A stretch of DNA of 5,427 nt from Pseudomonadota bacterium. Its GTDB lineage: Bacteria; Bdellovibrionota; Bacteriovoracia; Bacteriovoracales; Bacteriovoracaceae. Under the pieces are notes generated by a model. It searched no databases. It was not told where the DNA came from and saw only the letters and a list, made by a program, of their open reading frames with translations. How positions within the stretch are numbered: the stretch's first letter is position 1; every line of letters starts with the position of its first letter. Below, in pieces: positions 1 to 4,999 of this stretch. Where the stretch lies: contig JAJTIF010000108.1 in the NCBI GenBank assembly GCA_021299675.1, forward strand, positions 1-5,427, written 5' to 3'. The position numbers and the translations under genes were made by a program.

Positions 1-2
1 AA

Positions 3-614
3 AATTACAAGCAAGGTCGTTTATCAGAGAATGACTGCCCCGAGAAGCCCCTTGAGCTTTTTACTCAGTGGCTGAAGGAAGCCGTGACTTCAAACTGTGA
101 TGAGCCCAATTCGTTCACGCTTTCTACGCTTAAAGAGGGCAGACCAGCTGCTCGAATCCTTCTGCTTAAAGCCGTGAGTGAAACCGGACTCACATTTTTT
201 ACAAACTACCTCTCTCCCAAGGGAAAACAGTTATCAAGCCAACCATTTGCGTCTGCAACATTCTTATGGCTACCTCTAGAAAGACAGATCCGCGTGGAAG
301 GTCTTGTGGAAAAAGTCTCGTCTCAAGAGTCCGATGAGTATTTCAATCGCAGGCCCTACGGCAGCAGGATTGGTTCTCTAGCATCCCCACAAGGTGAAGT
401 GGTGGAGTCTCGCGAATTTTTGGAGAAAAAGTTTCGTGAGTTCACTGCAAAATATCCTGAGGGTTCTGTAATACCACGACCAGAAAATTGGGGAGGGTAC
501 ATCCTAAAGCCTCAGCTCATAGAGTTTTGGCAAGGACGGGAAAATAGACTCCACGACCGCGTACAATATTCCCAAGGTACCCAGGGATGGACTAAGAGGC
601 GACTGGCTCCTTAA
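3..614 (+). CDS. pdxH: Pyridoxamine/pyridoxine 5'-phosphate oxidase, 5'-truncated by window edge
   Basis: This cytosolic FMN enzyme oxidises pyridoxine or pyridoxamine 5'-phosphate to pyridoxal 5'-phosphate with O2, the last step of PLP synthesis and salvage. The frame is open from the first complete codon (position 3) and encodes 203 residues. A GTG at 84 could be called as the start, but the 27 codons before it (NYKQGRLSENDCPEKPLELF and on) match the usual PdxH N-terminus, so the true start is a short distance upstream of the window. Family features visible are the FMN-binding RILLLK segment, FFTNY, LERQIRVEG, the RRPYGSRIGSLAS segment, the C-terminal signature FWQGRENRLHDR, and the terminal RLAP common in the family. 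About 10-15 residues appear to be missing relative to the usual ~210-218. Its 3' end overlaps the convergent PAP2 gene by 23 bp, so no dedicated terminator fits between them. Identity is very secure. Confidence 0.96.
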   Translation, partial: NYKQGRLSENDCPEKPLELFTQWLKEAVTSNCDEPNSFTLSTLKEGRPAARILLLKAVSETGLTFFTNYLSPKGKQLSSQPFASATFLWLPLERQIRVEGLVEKVSSQESDEYFNRRPYGSRIGSLASPQGEVVESREFLEKKFREFTAKYPEGSVIPRPENWGGYILKPQLIEFWQGRENRLHDRVQYSQGTQGWTKRRLAP

Positions 615-1158
615 AAGAATTTTTCGCCAGAAAGATCCAAAGTTGTGACAGGGATAATCCCCATACAGCTCCCACTATCACATCGAGGGGAAGGTGCACG
701 CCGAGGAAGACGCGTGAGTAGGCAATTGAAAATAAAAAAATCCAGACAATAAATTTAAGCGATTTCGGTACTACGCCGAAGGCCATTAAAAATGAGCCCA
801 ACGCAAATGAGTTTGCGGCATGAGATGAAAAAAATCCATTCTTGCCACCGCAGCGCTGACCGAACTGTATAATAGAATCCTTTAGTTCTTGCATATGGCA
901 GGGACGAATTCGGCTAAACAGATTTTTAAAAAAATATGACGTAGAGGAATCGCTCAGAGCCATAAGAAGCAGAACGTAACCAACAACGATGAAAAAATTT
1001 CTTCTAGATTGTTGCTGGTAGACGAAGAAAAGTAGTAAGCCTGCTATTGGTAACCAGGGAGTAAAGCTAGAGATAAAAATCATGAACTGATTGAGAGTAT
1101 GGGACCGGGACCCTTGGAGCAGGAGAAAAAGACTTTTTTCCCATTCAAATAATGGCAC
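592..1158 (-). CDS. PAP2-family membrane phosphatase (lipid A or polyprenyl-pyrophosphate phosphatase candidate)
   Basis: This 188-residue integral membrane protein belongs to the PAP2 phosphatase superfamily, which hydrolyses lipid phosphates or pyrophosphates on the periplasmic side of the inner membrane. All three motifs are present: K78-x6-R85-P86, a variant PSGH motif reading FSSH (H113), and S148-R149-x5-H155-x3-D159. Hydrophobic stretches lie at about 22-47, 55-77, 115-130, 134-153 and 158-177. A cysteine pair near the active-site loop (C87, C103) is typical of the RPCH...CGG variety. The start is GTG; its G is shared with the TAG stop of the upstream GT2 gene (TAGTG), which suggests translational coupling. 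No strong Shine-Dalgarno is visible for it. Pairing with polyprenyl-phosphate sugar enzymes suggests either lipid A dephosphorylation (LpxE/LpxF-like) or recycling of undecaprenyl pyrophosphate. The sequence alone cannot decide between them. Confidence 0.9.
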   Translation of the reverse strand: MPLFEWEKSLFLLLQGSRSHTLNQFMIFISSFTPWLPIAGLLLFFVYQQQSRRNFFIVVGYVLLLMALSDSSTSYFFKNLFSRIRPCHMQELKDSIIQFGQRCGGKNGFFSSHAANSFALGSFLMAFGVVPKSLKFIVWIFLFSIAYSRVFLGVHLPLDVIVGAVWGLSLSQLWIFLAKNSFKEPVAS

Positions 1159-1880
1159 TACAAGCTACCCATGATTTTTTTAATTCTCAGTCTAATAACA
1201 TTAATGACTGCTTCAAAGATGATGTTTTTTCCCATCTTAGAAGCTCCCTCGGTTCTTTCCCAGAAAACAATCGGAAGCTCAAGACAAGGCAAACCCGTAC
1301 TCCATACTTTAAACTTGAGTTCGATCTGAAAGGCGTATCCAACCGAGAAAACATGATCAAGCTTTAAGGCCTTAAGTGCCTTAGAGGTGTATCCGTTGAA
1401 CCCGCCGGTGGGGTCCATGAACGGAATTCCAGTGATGATACGAGTGTAAATAGAGGCTCCATAAGAGAGAAGTAGCCTAGAGAAAGGCCAATTCATGATA
1501 CGAATACCTTTGATGTACCGAGATCCAACCACGAGGTCATACTTACCTAGGTTCTCTAGGAACTCGGGAACGGTAGCTGGATCATGTGAAAAGTCACAAT
1601 CCATCGTGACAACTTTTTCGTACCCATTCTCAAGTGCCCAACCAAATCCTCTGATGTAAGCAGTTCCTAGTCCAAGTTTTCCCTTACGCTCCAGAAGATG
1701 AAGCCCTGGAGTAGATGATTGTAGGTCCTTAACAATTTGAGCCGTTCCATCGGGAGAACCATCGTCAATAATTAAAACATGGGTCGCGGGAGTTTTCTCT
1801 TTCAGCTCTTGAAGCATACGAGATATGTTGCCACGTTCATTGTAGGTCGGAATAATGATGAGAGACTTTGAAATAGACAA
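1158..1880 (-). CDS. GT2 polyprenyl-phosphate mannose (hexose) synthase, DPM1-like
   Basis: This 240-residue family-2 glycosyltransferase resembles dolichyl/polyprenyl-phosphate mannose synthase. Such enzymes transfer a sugar, usually mannose from GDP-mannose, to a polyprenyl phosphate at the cytosolic face of the inner membrane, making the lipid-linked donor for GT-C enzymes. Visible motifs are PTYNE (11-15), IDDGSPDGT (38-46), GLGTAYIRG (70-78) and the metal-binding DxD in MDCDFSH (D94, D96). Further motifs are VGSRY, the acceptor-loop DPTGGFNGY and GYAFQIEL. There are no transmembrane helices and no GtrA domain, so it is the short soluble type. The start is TTG at 1880, chosen because an AAAAGG ribosome-binding site (1894-1889) sits 8 nt upstream and the frame reaches the first beta strand immediately. 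It leads an operon with the PAP2 gene and is divergent from the GT39 gene, its likely consumer. The sugar specificity (mannose rather than glucose or a uronic acid) is inferred from overall DPM1 resemblance. Confidence 0.9.
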   Translation of the reverse strand: MSISKSLIIIPTYNERGNISRMLQELKEKTPATHVLIIDDGSPDGTAQIVKDLQSSTPGLHLLERKGKLGLGTAYIRGFGWALENGYEKVVTMDCDFSHDPATVPEFLENLGKYDLVVGSRYIKGIRIMNWPFSRLLLSYGASIYTRIITGIPFMDPTGGFNGYTSKALKALKLDHVFSVGYAFQIELKFKVWSTGLPCLELPIVFWERTEGASKMGKNIIFEAVINVIRLRIKKIMGSL

Positions 1881-1909
1881 AGATAGATCCTTTTAAAGGT
1901 AGCAGGGCC
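1881..1909. promoter_or_regulatory. 29-bp divergent intergenic region with back-to-back ribosome-binding sites
   Basis: The two divergent start codons (TTG at 1880 on minus, ATG at 1910 on plus) are separated by only 29 bp. The centre, CCTTTTAAAGG at 1889-1899, is a near-palindrome. Read on minus it gives AAAAGG, 8 nt from the TTG; read on plus it gives AAAGG, 10 nt from the ATG. One element thus supplies a Shine-Dalgarno to each gene. There is no room for ordinary promoters between the genes, so each promoter must lie within the neighbour's coding start. A weak plus-strand candidate is TTGAAA (1868-1873), 17 nt, TTTTAA (1891-1896), only three of six matches at the -10. Confidence 0.5.
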
Positions 1910-1938
1910 ATGATTTCACGTGATCAGTTTTTTGACAA
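1910..1938 (-). promoter_or_regulatory. Candidate sigma-70 promoter for the GT2-PAP2 operon
   Basis: On the minus strand, TTGTCA (1938-1933) and AATCAT (1915-1910) are separated by 17 nt, matching the -35 and -10 consensus at 5/6 and 4/6 positions. Transcription would start near 1903, leaving a ~22-nt leader that contains the AAAAGG ribosome-binding site. The -10 overlaps the ATG of the divergent GT39 gene. The spacer contains the palindrome TCACGTGA (1916-1923) overlapping TGATCA (1921-1926), a possible operator. All of this is within GT39 coding sequence, so matches could be chance. Confidence 0.35.
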
Positions 1939-3250
1939 GATTTTGCCAGTCTGTTTAGTCGCTTTTCTCCTGACGACACATCTCATTGTAGCTCTCGGGA
2001 CAGAGTTGTCCCATGATGAGGCTTATTATTGGCTTTATTCAAAGAATCTGGATTGGGGATACTTTGATCACCCTCCTATGGTTGCATGGCTTATTAAGAT
2101 CACCAGCTGGCTTGGTGGAGAAATCGGCGTAAGACTAAGTTTCATTTTGGGCTTAGTGGGCTCCGGTTATTTGCTTCAGACTGTTATTCTCAAAGAGAAT
2201 CGATGGATCCTTTGGTTGGGCTTGAATATTTTTCCACTCATAAGCTTTTCAGGCGTGTTTGCTCTGCCGGATGGAGCTCTACTTATCTTCAGTGCCCTTT
2301 GGATTGTTGCCTTAAAACTTAGCTTGGACCAACAAGGGTTCCGCGGTGCCCTACTGGTAGCGGTAGCAACAGCATGTTTATTTTACAGTAAGTATCATGG
2401 CATCTTTTATGTTTTGGCTACGATCATTGCCGTCCCACAAATTTTGGGACGAAAGTATTTTTGGATCTCGGCACTCCTAGCATTGGCTCTGTATTCACCC
2501 CATCTCTATTGGCAGTGGAGTCACGACTTCGCTACTTTTCGCTACCATTTTATAGAGAGACCAAAGATAGAGATGGGGTTTAGGCAACCCGCTGAGTTTT
2601 TGGCTGTTAATTTCATTCTCATTGGAACCCTTGTAGCTCCTTATCTGTGGAGGGAATTCTTCAGGAAGGTGGCCCAGAGTTCATTCGAACGTAGCCTTAA
2701 GAGCATGACAATTGTGATTGTTGTTTTCTTTTTCTATTCAACCCTTTCAAAAAAAATGGAAGCCAACTGGACTGTCGCTGCTGGACTTAGTCTGCTCGTG
2801 TTTATTTGTCTGAAGCCCAATAATTTTAAAAGAAATAAAATTTTTCAAGTTCTAGCGTCCTTGAGTTTGCTATTGGTGTTTACGGCAAAGCTTGGACTTG
2901 TGAGCCCGGGACTCCTCCCGATAAAGCGAATTGGCGAATTTCATGGATGGGAAAAGTGGGCGAAAGATATTGAGCAGAATAACAAGGGTTGTACTATTGC
3001 CGCTAACCGATATCAATACGCCTCAAAGCTGAGTTTTTACCTCGGGAAAGATGTTACCGCCCTGAACGTTAGTTCGCGTAAAAATCAGTTCGATTTCTGG
3101 GATAGATCCTACTTAAAAGGCCAAACCCTTTGCTGGGTAGCTGAACAAGAGATCTTTCCTGGAGAAACAATCCTTACTCCTACAGGGCAAAAACTAACGT
3201 TAGTGAAGGGAGTCCCCTTTGAGCTTATAATGAGTTACAAAGGGATCTAG
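1910..3250 (+). CDS. GT39-family (ArnT/PMT_2-like) inner-membrane glycosyltransferase
   Basis: This 446-residue multi-spanning GT-C enzyme should transfer a sugar from a polyprenyl-phosphate donor to an acceptor (lipid A, LPS or a protein) on the periplasmic side. After a first helix (~11-30) comes the family's first-loop acidic motif, HDEAYYW (H35-D36-E37), followed by YFDHPP (51-56); both are hallmarks of PMT_2/ArnT-type enzymes, with the Asp/Glu pair catalytic in the family. About ten hydrophobic segments follow to ~335. The C-terminal soluble part carries NRYQYASKLSFYL (366-378) and RKNQFDFW (390-397), a pattern typical of bacterial GT39 proteins. At 446 residues it is shorter than ArnT (~550) because the periplasmic domain is small. 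It is divergent from the GT2 synthase likely to make its donor, and its TAG stop directly abuts the ATG of the PilZ-like gene. Acceptor and exact sugar cannot be read from sequence. Confidence 0.9.
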   Translation: MISRDQFFDKILPVCLVAFLLTTHLIVALGTELSHDEAYYWLYSKNLDWGYFDHPPMVAWLIKITSWLGGEIGVRLSFILGLVGSGYLLQTVILKENRWILWLGLNIFPLISFSGVFALPDGALLIFSALWIVALKLSLDQQGFRGALLVAVATACLFYSKYHGIFYVLATIIAVPQILGRKYFWISALLALALYSPHLYWQWSHDFATFRYHFIERPKIEMGFRQPAEFLAVNFILIGTLVAPYLWREFFRKVAQSSFERSLKSMTIVIVVFFFYSTLSKKMEANWTVAAGLSLLVFICLKPNNFKRNKIFQVLASLSLLLVFTAKLGLVSPGLLPIKRIGEFHGWEKWAKDIEQNNKGCTIAANRYQYASKLSFYLGKDVTALNVSSRKNQFDFWDRSYLKGQTLCWVAEQEIFPGETILTPTGQKLTLVKGVPFELIMSYKGI

Positions 3251-3985
3251 ATGAAGCTAATAAGAAAGATTAAGAATACATACAGTCGAGTGTGGATGCT
3301 ATGTTGGCTTCAGGCTTTGTTTGCTGTCTTCGGGTTTATCGGAGAATCAGTTGCTGGCCGCTTTGTTTTAAATCTCACCTTTGTATTGCAGTTCTCTCTT
3401 TTAATTGTTGCGCTTAATTTTCATCTGAAAGCCCTAAAAAACTTGCTGAATAGTTTCTGGAGCCTCACATTTTTGCTGCTACCCTTCTACGTGATTGCAC
3501 TCTCGCGAAATTATTTTGTTCTCGACAATCAATTGACTGCCACGTGGTACGCGATTGCTGCATTTATTCTCGCCCTTGTTGCCTGGCAAATTTCAACTCC
3601 ACTTTACTACCCCATGATTCAATGGTGGGAATACGATTTTCGTTTCCGCCCAGACATAAAAATTGAAGTGGATGTCGATAGCGAAAATTCCTACGATGCA
3701 AGGTTGTCTGACCTGCGTCGCAGTGGCGGCTGTGTCGTTATGTTTCAGTCTGTACCGGTTGGTACCGTTTTTACCGTTAAAACAGATGTGGTTAATAACA
3801 AATTTAAAATCAAGGCAGAGGTTATCAGTAGAAAAGAGCCAATCTTGGGTCGCGGTTTTATCTACGGTGTAAAATTTCAAAGTGAAGATCTAGAGCAGAA
3901 GCAGAGGCTAAAGCTTCTGGTTAACTATTGGTATGAGACAAAAAAATCTAAATCAAGATCAAAGCTTGAAGCCGTTAAATCTTAA
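3251..3985 (+). CDS. Four-helix membrane protein with C-terminal degenerate PilZ-like domain
   Basis: This 244-residue protein has four predicted transmembrane helices (about 15-31, 38-58, 69-84, 97-117) followed by a soluble domain (~125-230) that reads like PilZ, the c-di-GMP receptor fold. The second PilZ motif (DxSxxG) appears as D154-L-R-R-S-G159, keeping the spacing but with Arg in place of Ser. The N-terminal RxxxR motif is reduced to RFRP (131-134). The later strand pattern, AEVISRK...GFIYGVKF, fits the PilZ beta barrel. Because key arginine/serine positions differ, c-di-GMP binding is uncertain. The tail is basic (KKSKSRSK). The ATG follows the GT39 stop with zero gap and has an AAAGGG Shine-Dalgarno (3239-3244) 6 nt upstream inside the GT39 gene, so the two are clearly co-translated. 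The context suggests it may modulate or accompany the glycosyltransferase at the membrane. The family assignment is by motif reading only. Confidence 0.65.
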   Translation: MKLIRKIKNTYSRVWMLCWLQALFAVFGFIGESVAGRFVLNLTFVLQFSLLIVALNFHLKALKNLLNSFWSLTFLLLPFYVIALSRNYFVLDNQLTATWYAIAAFILALVAWQISTPLYYPMIQWWEYDFRFRPDIKIEVDVDSENSYDARLSDLRRSGGCVVMFQSVPVGTVFTVKTDVVNNKFKIKAEVISRKEPILGRGFIYGVKFQSEDLEQKQRLKLLVNYWYETKKSKSRSKLEAVKS

Positions 3986-4469
3986 TCTCACAGATCACTT
4001 TTGGTTTATGCGCTCAGCAATCGAAGAAGCTGAGAAGGCATGGAAGGGAGGTGAAGTCCCAATCGGCGCCTTGATCGTTGATGATAATGGCGTAGTAATT
4101 TCAAGGGCACATAATTTAAAAGAAAGTGTTTCTAATCCCTGTGGGCATGCTGAAATAATAGCTATTCAAGAGGCAGCCAAAAAGAAAGCTGATTGGCGTC
4201 TTACTGACTGCACTCTTTACGTCACCCTTGAGCCCTGTCCCATGTGCTTATCTGCAATAGGCCAAGCCAGAATAAAACAGGTGATTTTTGGTGCGTATGA
4301 TTCAAAGGGTGGTGCTATCAGTCTTGGTTATCCACTGCACAAAGACCTTCGTCTCAATCATCGCTTTGGAATGATGGGTGGTGTTTTGCATTTCGAGTGT
4401 TCACGGATTTTGTCGCAGTTCTTTAAGGAAAGAAGGCCACTTAAATCTAATGCATCACAAAACGCATAG
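3933..4469 (+). CDS. tadA: tRNA-specific adenosine deaminase
   Basis: This zinc enzyme deaminates the wobble adenosine 34 of tRNA-Arg(ACG) to inosine, allowing decoding of CGU, CGC and CGA. The deaminase signature is complete: H72-A-E74 (zinc ligand and proton-shuttling Glu) and P101-C102-P-M-C105 (two zinc cysteines). The N-terminal FWFMRSAIEEAEKAW helix, EVPIGALIV, LTDCTLYVTLEPC, IGQARIKQVIFGA and the terminal FFKERR segment all match TadA. The start is uncertain. The ATG at 3933 gives 178 residues but overlaps the upstream gene by 53 bp and has no good ribosome-binding site. A TTG at 3966 would reduce the overlap to 20 bp, and the ATG at 4008 falls inside the conserved first helix and is unlikely. 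It is the last protein gene of the GT39-PilZ operon, with tRNA-Ser 44 nt downstream. Confidence 0.95.
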   Translation: MRQKNLNQDQSLKPLNLNLTDHFWFMRSAIEEAEKAWKGGEVPIGALIVDDNGVVISRAHNLKESVSNPCGHAEIIAIQEAAKKKADWRLTDCTLYVTLEPCPMCLSAIGQARIKQVIFGAYDSKGGAISLGYPLHKDLRLNHRFGMMGGVLHFECSRILSQFFKERRPLKSNASQNA

Positions 4470-4495
4470 ACTTTAATCGCTAATTTATGTTAAAA
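4467..4495 (+). promoter_or_regulatory. Weak candidate promoter for tRNA-Ser
   Basis: TAGACT (4467-4472) and TTAAAA (4490-4495) are 17 nt apart, matching consensus at about 4/6 and 3/6; TATGTT (4486-4491) is an alternative -10 without a well-placed -35. Transcription would begin near 4502, about a dozen bases before the mature tRNA. The 44-nt gap after tadA equally allows co-transcription with the upstream operon. Confidence 0.25.
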
Positions 4496-4513
4496 CATTC
4501 GTTCTTTTCAACT

Positions 4514-4603
4514 GGAGATGTGTCCGAGTGGTTGAAGGAGCACGCTTGGAAAGCGTGTAACGGAGAAATCCGTTCGTGGGTTCGAATCCCACCATCTCCG
4601 CCA
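4514..4603 (+). tRNA. tRNA-Ser (anticodon GGA)
   Basis: A complete 90-nt class II tRNA with CCA encoded. The acceptor stem GGAGATG (4514-4520) pairs perfectly with CATCTCC (4593-4599), followed by discriminator G4600 and CCA (4601-4603). The anticodon arm is CACGC-TTGGAAA-GCGTG, with GGA at 4548-4550, which reads UCC and UCU. The long variable arm, a 6-bp stem AACGGA/TCCGTT (4559-4564 with 4569-4574) closed by GAAA, is diagnostic of serine together with the G discriminator. The T arm is GTGGG-TTCGAAT-CCCAC (4576-4592). It stands exactly where chromosomal genes give way to AT-rich, integrase- and IS-bearing DNA, so its 3' half is a candidate attachment site. Confidence 0.98.
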
Positions 4604-4676
4604 TTTTATTTTCAATTTTAAGGCCATTTCAAGAAAATTTGTAAACCTGCGGACCCTGGTCCAGAACTAATATTAA

Positions 4677-4709
4677 TTTAATAATTTCAGTCATTTATTA
4701 AAATTTTTT
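4677..4709 (+). terminator. Possible weak terminator after tRNA-Ser
   Basis: TTTAATAA (4677-4684) and TTATTAAA (4695-4702) form a perfect 8-bp inverted repeat around a 10-nt loop, followed by six T residues (4704-4709). The stem is entirely A/T, so as RNA it would be weak. It is the first hairpin-plus-T-run downstream of the tRNA on the plus strand, but such patterns arise easily in AT-rich DNA. Confidence 0.2.
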
Positions 4710-4765
4710 GGGCCGTACTCAAAAAGAGGCAAAGGGCTTTTAATTTTTTAAAACAACCCAAACTT

Positions 4766-4785
4766 CACCCATTGGGTGACACCCA
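4766..4785. repeat. Alternating triple inverted repeat CACCCA / TGGGTG / CACCCA
   Basis: CACCCA (4766-4771), TGGGTG (4773-4778) and CACCCA (4780-4785) are exact, separated by one base each (T, A). The middle unit is the exact reverse complement of both flanks, so two mutually exclusive palindromes share it. The layout suits a dimeric protein-binding site better than an RNA hairpin because the loops are too tight for full pairing. Function is unknown; it lies between the tRNA and the recombinase remnant. Confidence 0.55.
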
Positions 4786-4796
4786 TATATAAGTTA

Positions 4797-4816
4797 GATC
4801 ATAAAAGGTCATAAAA
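4797..4816. repeat. Tandem 10-bp direct repeat
   Basis: GATCATAAAA (4797-4806) is followed at once by GGTCATAAAA (4807-4816), 9 of 10 identical and spaced one helical turn apart. Short direct repeats of this size near an integrase gene can be arm-type binding sites. That role is inference only, and the second copy runs into the A-tract of the adjacent terminator. Confidence 0.4.
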
Positions 4817-4844
4817 AAACCGCCGAAGATCTTGGAGGTTTTTT
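4813..4844 (-). terminator. Rho-independent terminator, downstream of the recombinase remnant
   Basis: Read on minus, the stem is AAAAAACC (4844-4837), a T/C mismatch, CC/GG, a 9-nt loop AAGATCTTC, then GGTTTTTT with a run of seven T (4819-4813). It begins 29 nt past the recombinase-remnant stop at 4874, the normal place for that gene's terminator. The A-tract on the other side means it could also stop plus-strand transcription leaving the tRNA, so it may be bidirectional. Confidence 0.75.
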
Positions 4845-4873
4845 AAAATAAGAATGTCTTGGGTATTTAGGTG

Positions 4874-4999
4874 TTATCCGCTCTTGCGTGATTTTTTATA
4901 GGGCTTCAACTTGTGGGATATACCCTTCGTTTCGTTGGTTTTAAGTTTGGCGATGTAATGTTTTAACGATTTGTAATCTGAGTGTCCACTCTGGGATTG
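4874..4999 (-). pseudogene. C-terminal fragment of a tyrosine recombinase (integrase), truncated by IS
   Basis: An open frame of 41 codons plus TAA reads QSQSGHSDYKSLKHYI followed by a lysine-rich tail ending KKSRKSG. It matches the end of phage-type tyrosine recombinases: a GH pair, eight residues, then the nucleophilic Tyr (G5-H6-x8-Y15), as in the common (L/T/S)GHxxxxxxxxY pattern. The rest of the catalytic domain is missing because the sequence upstream is the terminus of an IS3-type element (boundary near 5000). A strong terminator follows its stop, as expected for a real gene end. It lies 270 bp from the 3' end of tRNA-Ser and points towards it, a common integrase setting. In frame it extends into the IS end to an ATG at 5017, whose ATGA overlaps the transposase stop, giving a possible 47-residue chimeric ORF. 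The fragment is short, so the assignment is plausible rather than certain. Confidence 0.5.

Larger units (their letters stand above)
4604..4873. other. AT-rich gene-free spacer between tRNA-Ser and recombinase remnant
   Basis: I find no convincing coding frame here on either strand. It holds several short symmetric or repeated motifs: GGACC-CT-GGTCC (4651-4662), an all-AT hairpin (4677-4702), a CACCCA/TGGGTG triple repeat, a 10-bp tandem repeat and a strong hairpin terminator. Its base composition is visibly more AT-rich than the upstream genes. The SRP RNA (ffs) that sometimes follows tadA/tRNA-Ser was looked for; its conserved GGAAGCAGC loop is absent. Confidence 0.6.

Noticed and set aside
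84..614. GTG at 84 as the pdxH start
   Set aside because: The upstream in-frame codons from position 3 encode recognisable PdxH N-terminal sequence, so the gene begins before the window.
1152..1367. 71-codon plus-strand frame opposite the GT2 gene
   Set aside because: It is antisense to a well-supported glycosyltransferase, has no family resemblance and reads as low-complexity residue mix.
3593..3880. 95-codon minus-strand frame and 69-codon plus-strand frame (3663-3872) within the PilZ-like gene
   Set aside because: Both are alternate-frame shadows of a gene tightly coupled to GT39; neither shows domain-like sequence or a ribosome-binding site.
4604..4873. SRP RNA (ffs), sometimes found after tadA/tRNA-Ser
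   Set aside because: The conserved GGAAGCAGC loop and a long flanking stem are not present; the GGACCCTGGTCC hairpin at 4651-4662 is too small.
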